From NCBI RefSeq assembly GCF_001039355.2, contig NW_019775997.1, positions 31,960-87,638 on the forward strand: DNA of 55,679 nucleotides, in the 5' to 3' direction. Made by a program: the position numbers and the translations under genes. The DNA is from Lingula anatina. Taxonomy: Eukaryota; Brachiopoda; Lingulata; Lingulida; Lingulidae. Below the pieces are notes generated by a model. That model was not told the DNA's origin. It saw nothing but the letters and a program-made list of their open reading frames with translations, and made no database searches. This document shows, in pieces, positions 1 through 12,072 of this stretch (its first letter is position 1; each line of letters starts with the position of its first letter).

Positions 1-2
1 CT

Positions 3-245
3 GCCGTAGAAACTACTACTGCTTCAGCCGTAGAAACCACTGTCGCTTCAGCCGTAGAAACCACTTCCGGTCCTGCCGTAGAAACCACTGCCGGTTCTGC
101 CGTAGAAACCACTGCTGTTTCAGCCGTAGAAACCACTGCTGCTTCAGCTGTAGAAACCACTGCCGGTCCAGCCATAGAAACCACTGCCGGTTCTGCCGTA
201 GAAACCACTACCGCTTCAGCGGAAGAAAGTACTCCTGTGCGCTAA
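3..245 (+). CDS. 3' end of a Thr/Ala-rich octapeptide-repeat protein (partial)
   Basis: The frame is open from the window edge to a TAA at 243-245 and gives 80 residues: ten 24-bp units coding for octapeptides of the form A-V-E-T-T-x-x-S/P, the last one degenerate (AEESTPVR). The Ala/Thr/Ser/Glu make-up with regular Thr pairs is what O-glycosylated, mucin-like or extracellular-matrix stalks look like. No domain, membrane segment or signal is visible in this part, so the function is unknown. The 24-bp periodicity with mostly third-base and variable-codon changes argues for a translated repeat rather than a non-coding satellite. An AATAAATAAA stretch at about 479-488 could serve as polyadenylation signal. 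The start and any upstream exons lie outside the window. Confidence 0.6.
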   Translation, partial: AVETTTASAVETTVASAVETTSGPAVETTAGSAVETTAVSAVETTAASAVETTAGPAIETTAGSAVETTTASAEESTPVR

Positions 246-1366
246 TGTGCAGTGTTATTCCAAATCGCCTTCAGAAATGAACACTTTCATTCTCTCTCCA
301 AAATCCTAAATTGGATATCTCATTGACAGAGGTACAGTGTGCCAGTTCCCAAACACCATGGGTTATTGCACAATGCAGGAAAAATGTTTCATTTTAGTAC
401 TCAGTTTTGAACTCGACTACTATTTTTTTCCATAAATAACAACCCTGGGATGCCACATTCAAGTACTTCAGTAATTAAAATAAATAAATCACGCCTGCTA
501 GCAACTCCCTTCCAGGGTAAATGCTAATTTTTTCTCTAGTTATTCACAGATATTTTTTTCTGGTTTAGCACTAGCTGTGCACACATTTGCACTAATGTCC
601 AGCATGAATTTTTTCCACACCATTGATGCCATCATTTTGTCTGGCTTCATGTAGATTGTAAGACTTATACGTGCTAAACTTTTCGTGGCTGAATACTTTT
701 CGTTTTTAATTCGTTCTTCGATTTGTGCCTCTACCAATTTACCACATACTGGGTATTATTGACAACATATATAAGACATTTTTACTCAACCGGTTTGGTT
801 TAAGTGATGTAAGGACTCCATTAGAACACTGTTGACTCGCACATTTGGTAGAGTGCGTTCATACAATTTGCGTAGTAAAACGACCAAAGTGAAAACTTTG
901 AAGACCATAGCTTCGATCAATTTTAAGATAACATGAAAAAAATGCTGCCCTTTACTATTAGCCATTTTTCTTTTTACAAAAACAAACTAATATGTCATTT
1001 CATTTGTCTACTGTTGATTCAAGCTAGTTGAGAGTGAACTAAATATTTCGGTCTTTAACTCATTTTGGGAAACGGGTCAAGGCATCAACGTTCATATAGC
1101 GAATAACTTGCAGAGAATTAATTTTTTTCGAATACAGCAGTTTATCAATGATATAAACCAAAAACAATCTTCTTCAATATATGATACTATTTATTTTACG
1201 TTTGGTATAATCACAGATACACTTCTCCCTTGCTCAAAATATTACAATGTTTGCTTTGAATTTCTGGCGACTGTCATAGAAAATATTTTCATCCTGACAA
1301 TTAATAAAACGGCCATTTTGGCATAAATCAAACACCAAGCTCAGTCCTTCCGTCTTACGTCGCATG
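246..1366. other. Intergenic stretch between convergent genes
   Basis: Probable 3' UTR of the repeat protein on the left and of ZPR1 (minus strand) on the right. A tandem AATAAA lies near 479-488 on the plus strand. An AATAAA for the minus strand may lie near 1189-1194. The small open frames here show no family resemblance. Confidence 0.5.
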
Positions 1367-3154
1367 TCAGGATTCATAGTTTTCAGTTTGCATATCGTTC
1401 AGTCCTAAGATTTCATTCTGATCGTAATTCCTGTCATAGTGTTCCACTGTCATCTCTGGGTCTGGCTCTGGAGCATACACATTCTGTGAAGAAATAAACC
1501 AAAGAGGGCATCAAAAGGCAGCATCACATCTTCAGAATTTATACGTAATTCAATATCATAACGAATTCACCAAGATGGGACTCCCTCTCGCACCGCCCCC
1601 CCCCCCAAAATAATAATAATAATAATAATAATAAGTTAATTTGTTTATTGATAAAAAATTATTTATGTTCATTTTGTTTCATTTATGATATAAAAATGAT
1701 GACAGAGTGAATCAGAAAGACAGTTCTGACAATGTATCTACAGTTACTTTTTTGAATGAATGAAGTGAAACTTCTTTAACCACAAAATTAATCCAACAAG
1801 CTCAAGATAAAAACAAAACATCATTACAACTCAATAGAAGCAACATAATATTATCAAGGGTTCACTCTCTTTGGTCTGGAACATATTCCATAGACTATCA
1901 TATTAATTGTTCCCAGCTGGATTATTAAATACTGGGTCTTTGCCATCATGCTAATTTTTGATTTAAGTCCTTTCATAAATTAATTACTGGTGATTTTTTG
2001 CCTCTGAACTTTTTTCAGAATTGGCAAAAATCAAAAGCACAAACGTGATGAATTTCTCCAGCATGAACCCAGTGGAAGAATTATTAACTTACCTGAATGT
2101 AACTATTACCAGCAGGGTCATCCAAAATAATGTGCACATCTAGCCTCTTGCCACTTATGATCTACAATGTACAAAAATAAGTCCCATTTGCTGCAGAGTG
2201 CATCCCTATTATTAGCTTTAAACATGCGGCCATATGACTGACTATTGGGTTTGACATTTAGAGACTAAGTAATACTAGATTCTAAACAGAGACAAGGCTA
2301 ATCAGACTAGTAGGCATTTCAAGTCATTTTTTTATCATCTACAGACTTCAAAAAAGTGGTTTTTGGACCACTTGTCCCAGTGACCAATGGACTAAATAGT
2401 CTAAGGCACAGACTGGACAACCTACTATTCAAGCTATATCTTATTTAGAGAAAATTTTGGAGCAGTATGGCAGACACTCTTCAGTCTTGCTTTGTGCTGT
2501 GGTTGATTTTTATACTTTCAAGAACTTACCTCTTCCAACCTGGCACAAAATTCCTGCACCTTGTTCCTAGTGTCAGACTGTGAACTATCTCCTGATATAA
2601 AGGGATTTTCTTCTCCTAGCTGAAAAGGTTATATCCAATTTTAAATTAAGTGTTTTGTCTTTTCATTCATTTAATACAGGTTTGTATGAAAGTAATTTGA
2701 ATGAATGAAAAACTGCATATTCCTCGTAAAGAGTATCTACAGAAACAATTCAGACTAGAATATAAGAGGTAATACTGCCTCCTGGGTAGGTACCACCAGC
2801 TGGATTAGGCAATTAAAGGGATCACCTTAGTAAATATAAAATATTTAAAACAAGCTATGCACACTTTTCAATACTGGCATATAATAGCTGATGCAAATAT
2901 CAAAATATAACTTAGGCAGCACAAGCTAGCACTAACTTATAGTTTATAAAATACAGTAGTTTCCCCTAAACCAACAACTGGAAAAAAGGGATCAACCCAG
3001 AGTTTAGCTTGTTCTTCTTTTTCAATTTCTGTTATAACTTTAACCTTTTACCTTGACAAGTGAAATGGCATACATTGCAATTTGACAGATTAAGTATGCT
3101 GCCCAACATATTACATTTTGTTTACATGTATGCCATCTCTTTAATTTGGTAACA

Positions 3155-3213
<59 letters not shown>

Positions 3214-6200
3214 TCAAAAGCACACATAAAAACATACAGAAATACTGAAACACATTTACCTGCCCCTTGATATCAGTGAGGATACCCTCTACAGTGGTGA
3301 ACTTTCCTCCCAAAGTGCCATGCTCCAATGTGAGTTCTAGCTCAGGAATCTCAAGTCCACATGTGTCAGACTGAAACGGGGAGAAAAATCTGGTCACTTC
3401 CCAAATTAACACCCCACTACATGAGTCATTTGGTCAGTTTAATGGACATATGCATACTGGGTTTACACTAGGATACAAAGTCCTTCAGACACTCATCTTG
3501 GTGATTTCAGTAAAATCAGAAAACAAAACCAAATCAATCACATAACAGAAGAATAATATGTCAAATTACAACACCCTAAGCACTGAACTTAAAATCACTA
3601 TTATTACTGATGCATCTCTGAAGATCTACTACTTCAGAGATGCATCAGTAATAATACTTTTTTCTTTAAGATCTATACGGTGAATTGACATGAAACTTAA
3701 AATCACCAAGCAAACAATGAACTCAAAATATAATTATAGCAATCCTACCTTCAACAGATCCCTGGACAGGTCAGAGGGATCAGTCAAATGAAGCGATATT
3801 TTAATGCCTTTGGGTTCAATCCCAGCGCCTCCCTTCACCTCATTGTCTTTGGCGCCACATACATCACACACGGTGGCCATGATAACAACCTGCTTGAAGT
3901 TTGGAATATCTGGACTATGTTAAGGAGATATTATATATTATACTGTATGAAGGCAGTTAGTAATATTTCTGTTTTACATGTAGCAATGGAACAGTCCTTC
4001 CCCAACTTACTACCTATAGTCAGGTCTTCCCTGTCACGTGGAAAATGTGTGGAAAAATTGGCAATGTCTTTAATTTATGTCAGGAAAAACCTCTTTAACT
4101 TATCAGTAAAAAAAAACTGAAAAATAAATAACCAATGGCAATGATAAAGGACGTGGACTAGACCTGGTCGGCACAATACAGCTCAATCTGTTACAGTGCT
4201 GTATTACATCCAGAACTGCAGTGCATGCTGTTACACTATGAGAAATTGACACATGGTACTAGCATCTGACTGTATTTAATATGATATGAATGATGTTGAT
4301 CCACAAGGATACCCACTAACTTCATGTTAGTATCACAAGGACTGTTACAGTTTGGGCAGTTACTGCGGAACTGGAGCACCTAGAAAACAAAATTACAAAT
4401 CAGTTCAACCATGAAAATCACTGATAAAACATGTCTATCAATGCTTGCATGGTTACTATGAGATAAAAAAGGCGAAGCTATTATATAAAGTTCATTGTTG
4501 CTAATTGTTATTTTTAAACAGGTTAAAATGAAATTCAAACTTGAGTCCTAGATTATTAAACAATTTTTAATTTATATGACTTCTGTACATTCCGAATGCC
4601 TTTTCTAAATGCCTTTTTAAAATTTTATACTCAACTCCATCATGTGATACATTTGTGTCAATAAAACAGAGCTCAAAACAAATTACCTCATCTTTTAAAT
4701 TGGCTTCCGCAGCTGCTTCTTCTGCTTCTGGTTCTATGTTCTCTGTGGCATCATCAGGCTGAAATGGCAAACACCCACAAGTCAATAAAAGTAACATAAC
4801 AGGTCAAGTTCCCACCCCTGCAGCAGCCTTGTCAATACCAATTTGAAATGAAAAAAAAAAAAAAAAAAAAACTATAACCTGTATACAAACATTCCTTACT
4901 CCACAATAATATTTGACACTGCTTTTGTTTTGCATAAATTTCCATACTTCTCTTCGGATAAGGTGTACAAATCGATGACACAGTTGTATTAATCTACATT
5001 TACTTTGAATAATAACACATTTGTGATCATACCAGGATCCCCAGAAGTTTATTTTGTTCCAGATTCCTGGTATATTTTGTAACTGTGAGTCCAGGGTCAG
5101 CCGTCAGAGCACTGGGATTCTCAATATAACTGTTTCCACTGGGGTCATTAACAAGCTGTAAGATGAAATATTTTCCATTTACACATTTATATCCTACACT
5201 GTGGACCCACTCTAACTGAACACATTGTTTTTTTCCCCAATATACAAAACATATTATTCTCATCTACATAAAAATGAAAAATAAGTTGCAATTTTTCTTT
5301 CTCATATTTCACATTTATAAAGCTCTAAATTTTTATCTGGCAAAAATAATAGCGTAGATACAGTTGAACAAGTTCTTCCTTAGAAAACAGACTCATGATA
5401 TTTGCACAAGAGTATCAGTCCTATGGTTACTATCCATATGTAAAAGTAGACACAAATCTTTGGAAAGGTCGACTTGTTAAAACAATCATCTAGTCAACTA
5501 CATATCATAACCTTGGCTTTTTATCATGCTGAGAATTTTAAAGCTATAGTTTCACCATTGGGCCATTTCTTCTTACTGTCAACATACAACATAACAATGA
5601 CTTACAAATATGAAGGGTTTCTCCAGATCTTTTAATTTCTCCAACTTGGTAATAAATTCATCTATTTTGGCTGCAGTATCTGGATCTATTGCCTGAAAAA
5701 AAAAAAAGACCAATGACATTTATATCAAATGTAAGTGTTTTACAAAGCAAACAAAGTAAAGCAGAATTATGCTGAGGACATCATAACAGAAGTAACCTTA
5801 AAGTTATCCTTCCTCATTTAAAAGTCACTATTATACCAGTCTGATAATCGCAATTGTCTTACCTTCCGTACTGGCTGGTTCTGCTGTAATCCATCCACGG
5901 CTCTAGTGATCACCCCTTCTACTGTAGTTAGCACTAAAACAAACCAGGTTGTGCTTTATTATTCTTTTTTAGAGAAAGTTTATACTAAAAGATATCTTGA
6001 CCAAGGTATCACCACTGACTCAAGATGAGACCAATTCAGGATACCAAGATTGCTGATGTATAGAAAGCCAATTCTTCACAAATTAGTGCTCACAATTTGG
6101 AACTACCCCACTTATTCCAAGGTATCATTCTGTGAAGAGTTACTAGTTTTATCATAACATTAAAAAAAGAAAAAAACTGTAACATGAATACAGCTTAAGT

Positions 6201-7478
6201 TTCAAAACTTGAGTTTCATTTTCTGTCAGTGCCACTTCACATAATGACCATATTTTAAGTATCTGGATTGCAATTTTTTACTGACAAGAAGGATAAAGCT
6301 CTGAAACCATTTTCATGAACCAGTTTAAGACTTCTATCAGTCAGTTTAGTTAAGGTTACTTGCTATCCAAGTTTAGCATGTTTAGCTAAGTCCAAAAATC
6401 TTATCTTTTTTTTTTTTTTTGTGAAACAAAGACACAGAACTTACATCCTTTGTTAGGTGGAGCCTCAAATTCCAGACTTGGAATGGACATTGTTGCAGTG
6501 TTGGATAGCACCACCTGTCTGTTCAAGTCCTGAAACAAGTCCAATAATGTTTTTTTATTATCATTCTAAAAGTGTTGCAGATTAAAACAATTAAAAAAGT
6601 TGTATAAAACATACTAAATCATAAAGAACAAAGCAAAGGTTCAAAGACTGTTTGGTTTAAAGTAATGTGATCCTTTTGTGAGAATAATTGATATTTGCCA
6701 GCTTTCAAACAAGTGGAGATCTAGAGTCCCTTTAAGTGAAAGTGGCCCCCTAAGAGTTTCTGTAACTTCTCCACCTGTTTAGCTGCCACGGTGAGCTTCA
6801 AGATGACCCCCCTCTCCTGTATGGGCCCTGCAGACTGAATCTCACTGTCCTGGTGACCACACTGGTCACAGCTGAACGACGACACAATCACATCCTTGAA
6901 AAATGGAATCTTGGTTAACATCAACCTGGTGGTGCCCTGGAGAAGTTATAAAACAGAGATTGTTTAAAAATGGCCTAGATAACTCCTTGTATAAATCACT
7001 CTTGCAGTGCTCATGTAGACAATGAAAAAGATCAATATTGAAACCATTATATGATGATGGTAACAATGACAACACTTTAAAATTACAAACTGGAAAAACA
7101 AAAGAGATGCTTTCCTAATCATAAAGAACACAATAAGTTGAACAGGTCATTAATATCTTACATGTATATTACACAAATATATAGATATTTCTTTAAAATC
7201 TCTACATTTTTCTGTACATGACAACCCATGGATATTTATTTCATTATTCTAGAAAAATAGCATCTTCATCTCGCAATATAGCCCTCTTTCACTCTCACAT
7301 CATGTAAACATATAATAAAATGGTGCCCTGAAAGAAATACAGGGTACAGTACCTGTTCATGGCAATTCAAACACAGACTTTCTATTTCATGGAACGGAGC
7401 ATCATCATCTGGGTTGATATTCAGGAAAATTGGTCCATTTTTTTCTGCCAATGCCTGCTCCTCCGTGTTTTCTGACAT
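1367..7478 (-). CDS. ZPR1: Zinc finger protein ZPR1, complete, 13 coding exons
   Basis: ZPR1 is a conserved eukaryotic protein with two C4 zinc-finger/ZPR1 domain modules. It binds the translation factor eEF1A and shuttles between cytoplasm and nucleus. Coding exons, 5' to 3' on the minus strand: 7478-7353, 6936-6775, 6529-6445, 5933-5863, 5692-5606, 5155-5033, 4758-4687, 4379-4313, 3909-3749, 3370-3260, 2619-2530, 2161-2093, 1483-1367 (stop TGA). All phases agree and give 446 residues, against 459 in human. Visible hallmarks: CLNC and CDQC in the first finger, CPNC and CDVC in the second, the duplicated DP(S/A)GNSY motif, and [10 protein letters not shown]. The start ATG at 7478 is followed by an acidic leader as in relatives. 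The donor after exon 2 (GTGGAG) is weak, but homology supports it. For exon 8 the GTATCC donor at 4312 was preferred because it restores M-K-L-V-D-I-P. An acidic Glu/Ala linker separates the two modules. Confidence 0.96.
1596..1634. repeat. Poly-C run followed by (AAT)n microsatellite
   Basis: Eleven C at 1596-1606, then about nine AAT units, inside the last ZPR1 intron. Confidence 0.9.
3158..3213. repeat. Compound (CT)n(CA)n microsatellite
   Basis: About 17 CT dinucleotides run directly into about 11 CA units. The block lies just 3' of ZPR1 exon 10 on the minus strand (in the following intron), where the transcript reads (TG)n(AG)n. Confidence 0.95.
3599..3656. repeat. Perfect 25-bp inverted repeat, 8-nt loop, in a ZPR1 intron
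   Basis: Positions 3599-3623 and 3632-3656 are exact reverse complements around the loop ATCTACTA. The intron between ZPR1 exons 9 and 10 would carry a perfect hairpin on either strand. No matching copy was noticed elsewhere in the window. Confidence 0.9.
4851..4871. repeat. Poly-A run
   Basis: Uninterrupted run of 21 A in the ZPR1 intron upstream of exon 7. Confidence 0.9.
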
Positions 7479-8335
7479 GTTGGCAAAAGAACCTTTATTT
7501 TCTTGCCTTTGTCTTTTACTGATTTTTTCCTGTAGTATAGTTAAAAATAAAATGCAATTGGTCCTGTTGATTTATCTCCATATGACAAACCTGTACACAT
7601 GCACAGCACACTACTTGTAGAGTAATACTTAACATGTAAGTCATATCTTTTTAAGTTTTATCTATATGAAGACATTTGTGTGCTTTATATTTATATGAAT
7701 TCAGATATGAAAACATGTGTGTGCCCTAACTAAAGTTCATATATCATTTCTGGCCATATTATTAAAATCGTTTAAAACACTTTGCCGGTACACTATGGTA
7801 CACTAGTGTCGTATTCTTAAGTCGTTTTCTATGGTTTTATGTTCATAGACCCATCAGGGTGATAGCTGAGCGTGGTATACAGGTTCAGGACTCGAGAACC
7901 TTTTCTCGAATCGTCTTACTTTGCAATGTTTACTACTACATTTACTACAGTGGTTTACAAGGTACGCCTTTAAATTGACCCACAGCGATACGTATGTACT
8001 CAAAATATTAGTGAACAAACCCATACCTGTTCTGAACTCCTTTCACATACAGTAGCTGTTAACTCAAAATGACATTGCCAGTTTGTTTTCGCTTAAAGGT
8101 CAACAGCTTTTTAAAACACATGTGGAACCTCCGGCCGGAAGTTAAATTGCTTTCCCGGAAGTACTAAGTACGCAGCCGCAATCGGTACCATGTGATCTGT
8201 TATAACCAATCTAAATCAATGTAGGTATGCACATGGCCGAGGCTGCAATTGCACTGAAACTTACAAAATCAAGAAATTATTAGTAAGACTCTCTGTGAAT
8301 CAACTCGATCAAGCCACACAATCTCAGAGCACGAT
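7479..8335. promoter_or_regulatory. Divergent ZPR1/TOMM40 promoter region
   Basis: The two start codons face away from each other across 857 bp. This interval must hold the 5' UTRs and core promoters of both genes, probably as a bidirectional promoter. No convincing TATA box was noticed at either end. The GC-richer part next to TOMM40 carries two ETS-type sites. No other gene was found here. Confidence 0.65.
8135..8162 (+). promoter_or_regulatory. Two ETS/GABP (NRF-2) type sites
   Basis: CCGGAAGT occurs at 8135-8142 and again at 8155-8162, 20 bp apart (about two helical turns), roughly 175-200 bp before the TOMM40 ATG. GABP/NRF-2 binds paired sites of this kind and drives many nuclear genes for mitochondrial proteins, which fits TOMM40. 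Binding itself is inferred. Confidence 0.6.
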
Positions 8336-10271
8336 ATGGGGACGGTTCATGCGGTGGAGGCGAATCCTCAGAAAGCTGGGGCGTCTGTTGGGTATATTCC
8401 TGCCCCAAGCATGGTGCAACCCCCGGTCGCCGGTCAACCCCCACCGGCTCAACAAGAACCCCCGCCACAGAAAGAAGATGACGGTCCAGGGACGTTCGAA
8501 GATCTTCATAAAGCATGTAAAGGTATGTTGGTTAATGTTGCGTGTTTTTTTCCCTTTGGTTAGTATGAACCTCTCCTGTGCATGTTACACAGCTCGTACT
8601 CATTCTCATTCGTTGCTTTCATCATCACCATCTTCATCCTGCATGCAACTTGCAAGGCTCGACAGACCCCAGAATTTCTGCCGATTGCTTTTCTTACAGT
8701 TCTTGCGTAAAATACACATACTGCTTTCAAATCTGTTTTTTTTTTAAATAAATAAACTTCTTATGATTAGTTGGTAGAGATACCATATCAGTTATATAAA
8801 TCTTTATTTTTATCTAAACTAATTATAATTTTCAATATTTGTTGGTGTATACTGTTAGTACGATGTATATTGTGCAATATGCATGTCACTGGGATTTGAA
8901 GTCAATTGTAAAGTTAGTAAACAATAAAACTTAATTATTTAAACAAATGAGTAAAGTTTTTTATTTGTTTCAATAGACATTGTTCGTTGTTGTATGTGAT
9001 CATATGTAGAATCTTTAAATTATTGTCAAGTATATAATTTTTTCCTAAAATGAAATGGGATCAAACACACGTATATAATATACCTTTCATGTATCTCTCC
9101 TCACAGATATGTTCCCCACCCCATTTGATGGTGCCAAAATAATGATAAATAAGGGACTAAGTAACCATTTTCAAGTAAGCCATACTTTTACTATGAGCAA
9201 TGTGAGCCCAGCTGGTTATAGGTTTGGATGCACCTATGTGGGAACTAACCAACCCTCTCCCACAGAGGTAAGAGAAGTGATACATTGTTTTCTTCTATGT
9301 GATGTACTTTTGTCTTACTGAGGACTTTGGAACGAAGAGACTTATATTTTTATTTGTTGATTTATTTATTTATTGCTTGTGTAGGTGTGTTAAATGGAGT
9401 GCAAATATTTAATTTCTACAGAATGAAAGGAGTATCTTAGAAGATAAAAGTCCAATATTGGGGTGGCGTTAGCAAATTTTTTCATTTAGCCAAATTACTA
9501 CTTTTTCATCGCTTTTTTGTCCAAATGGTTTAAATTTAACTAAAATCAGTCAAATTAACCCGATTTTGTTTAGCCAAAGTCAGTCAATTTTAGCATTTGG
9601 CTAAATTGGCGAGTGTTAGCGCTACCCCAGCAATATGTACTATCCTTCGATGAAATTTTGAGCAATTTTCTCTCAGGTTCACAGAAATTACTATTACAGT
9701 ACAGGTGACGTGAACAAAAATATGTTCTAAGAGGATTTGTGTAAACAGCAGTCAGATTAAATAAACAAAGGGAAATTGAACATTTAAAAATAATTTCAAG
9801 CTGACTTTTTATTTCATTTATTTATTTATTTATTTTTTACATTGTTTTTATTTTAATTTTTCAGGCCTATCCAGTACTTCTAGGAGAGCTTAGTCCAAGT
9901 GGAGATATGAATGCTAACATAATTCACCAAGTTACCCAAAATTTAAGAACAAAATTTGTAGCACAGGTAAATAAGACATAAATAATATAAAATGAGAAGG
10001 TCTTAGGGAAATATGTTGATTTATTTGAAATTATTTTATTTAATATAAAAAAAGCATTCTGTTGAGCTTCAATTTTTTATTTCAAATGCTTCTTGTTTTA
10101 TTGCACATAAATTTATAGTAAAAAAATAGATAATGTGTGCCTTAAAGTTACATTTAAGGCAAGCATGGATTCCCTATAATTATGACTTTTTCCAAGATTG
10201 GGGGGACAAGCCATCCAAAATTATTATCTGTAGTTTCCTACAAAATTTCAGGGAGCCCCAGCCAACATTGC

Positions 10272-10302
<31 letters not shown>

Positions 10303-12072
10303 ATAAACCGTACAGCTGTCTTTGAAAATATTGGCCATCTGGTGAAGAGATGCTTAAGATGCTTATTGAGGGCATTCATGTTTACAATGTCTTTTTATTA
10401 TTATATTATAATTACATATAATTATTATAATATTTTATTATAATTACAGATTCAAGGAGGCAAATGGGTTGCCACTCAGTTCCAGAATGATTATAAAGGA
10501 AAAGACTACACGGCCTCCTTTGCAGCCATGAATCCAAATTTTCTAAATGATTCTGGTAAGTGAATTCTAAAAAACAAAAAACATAAATGTAAATTAGTTG
10601 ACAGTAAATGAATTACTTGGTGGCTATCTTATTGTTATTTTTTATTCCTTGCAAACTATGTATATTCATCCAGACACTTCAAATGGATCTTCATAGATTA
10701 TTATATGTTGTTGTGTTTCTCTCTCTCTCTCTCTCTCAACAATGTGCCAACATTAAACTTTTATTTTTATTAATTAATCTAATTATTGTATTGCTTAATT
10801 CCAGGTATATATGTAGGGCAGTATCTTCAGAATGTCACAAAAAGCTTAGCACTCGGAGCAGAAGTATTTTATCAAAGAGACAAACAACTGCCTGGTCACC
10901 AAATAGCAGTCCTTACATTAGCTGGGAAATATACAGGTAGTGAATTTTCCAGTTTGTTAAAGTGGATGTGAACAAGTGTAGTTAAAAACGTTTTTAAAAG
11001 TGTTTTTCTGGGGTTAAGTTAAAATTTTCAGGTTAATTGTGCATGTTACCCAGTCTGTCATTTTTGTCTGACATAAAGGGATAACAATTTTTCATTTTTT
11101 GCTAATGAAGGTATTTTCCTGAGGTAAACAAAAATTTCCCCATACTTACCAATGTTAAATATTCAAAGTTAGTCCGTGTATTTTTGGTCTTTTGAAATAA
11201 TCTTTTAAGAGATTATTACAGAGGTACAGCCATCTATGAAAGTCCACATGGTCTCATGGCAAGCACAGATTGCCAGAATAATTGCAATAACTGCTGTTTA
11301 GGTGGTAAAATGGAAATTATAATATTTATATGACTTGCTTACAATGAATTTACTGTGAAATATGAATCTCGGATGACCAGCTATTATCCCTTTTACATTG
11401 CCATGTTCTACAGGTACTAACTGTCAGGCAGGGTGCAACCTGACCCCAGGGGCTGGCGGTCTACACCTCAGCTATCACCACAAACTGGACAAACAGGTCC
11501 AGATGGGGGTTGAGTTGGAGACCAGTTTAAGAATGAGGGAAAGTGTCGCCACGTTTGGGTACCAAGTAGATTCTGAAGATGGTAGTACGACTTTTAAAGG
11601 TAGGTTTGGCAGTTGCATTCATGAATTTTTTATATTGTAAAAAGGCTGTTATCTCTGCATGGTTGACTTTCAGGTCTGCTTTATGTTTTTCAGTTTGGAG
11701 AATGGTTATTTTCTCTCTTTGGGTGCAGGGAAGTGATTAAAAAGATAATGAAAGCATTTTATTTGAACAATAAAAAAAGTCTGTCACTAAATATATTTTA
11801 GGTCAACCAGTGTCTTTGTGTAAATAATATTAGTAATAAAGTTACGTGAATTGTAGAATGTTGAATGTTTGATACTGATAGAGAAGAAAAATTGAGGTAA
11901 CAAATGCATGTTTTTTCCAATTATTGTTTCAGCTCAAGCAGACACAAATTGGTGTGTAGGAGCAACATTGGAAAAGAAATTACTACCTATGCCCTTCTCA
12001 CTTATACTTAGTGGATTTGCTAACCACCCAAAGTCTTCCTACAGGTTTGGTATAGGATTTATGGTTGGATAG
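8336..12072 (+). CDS. TOMM40: TOMM40, channel subunit of the mitochondrial import TOM complex, 7 coding exons
   Basis: Tom40 is the 19-strand beta-barrel pore of the mitochondrial outer membrane through which nearly all precursor proteins pass. Coding exons: 8336-8522, 9107-9267, 9865-9966, 10450-10555, 10805-10936, 11414-11599, 11933-12072 (stop TAG). Phases agree throughout and yield 337 residues (human 361). The N-terminus is proline-rich after M-G, as in vertebrate TOMM40, and supports this start. Strongly conserved blocks are N-K-G-L-S-N-H-F-Q-V, T-Y-V-G-T with S-P-T-E, F-G-Y-Q near the end of exon 6, and G-A-T-L-E-K-K-L in the last exon. The C-terminal strand ends in F-G-I-G-F-M-V-G, with the hydrophobic and glycine pattern of a beta signal. 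Introns hold MITE-like and dispersed repeats. One repeat ends only about 20 bp before exon 6. Confidence 0.96.
9459..9632. mobile_element. Small TIR element (MITE) in TOMM40 intron 2
   Basis: The ends are imperfect inverted repeats: the left begins TGGGGTGGCGTTAGC, and the right, reverse-complemented, begins TGGGGTAGCGCTAAC. Both lead into an ATTTAGCCAAAT-like stretch. CAATAT-like sequence flanks both sides, which may be a target duplication. There is no coding capacity. Confidence 0.6.
10272..10298. repeat. Poly-A run
   Basis: Run of 27 A in TOMM40 intron 3. Confidence 0.9.
11138..11393. repeat. Dispersed repeat, family R (copy 1) in TOMM40 intron 5
   Basis: About 256 bp that align end to end with 54358-54622 in an intron of the Ig gene. 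Shared landmarks are CATACTTACC at the left, AAAGTTAGTCC, a palindromic centre around CTTAAGAG, and TTATCCCTTT at the right. It ends about 20 bp upstream of TOMM40 exon 6 and therefore supplies sequence close to that splice acceptor. The repeat class is not recognised. Confidence 0.7.

Noticed and set aside
1-240. CRISPR-like array of short repeats
   Set aside because: The 24-bp units are contiguous without spacers and form a continuous reading frame in a eukaryotic context.
3122-3412. Arg/Glu-rich tail on a minus-strand frame
   Set aside because: The R-E-R-E stretch is the (CT)n microsatellite read in frame beyond ZPR1 exon 10; the exon ends at 3260.
3788-4120. Plus-strand frame of 110 codons
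   Set aside because: It is antisense to ZPR1 exon 9 and the adjoining intron; the minus-strand reading is a clear ZPR1 match.
8295-8747. Plus-strand frame of 150 codons overlapping the TOMM40 start
   Set aside because: Different frame from TOMM40 exon 1; runs through the splice donor into the intron and has no family resemblance.
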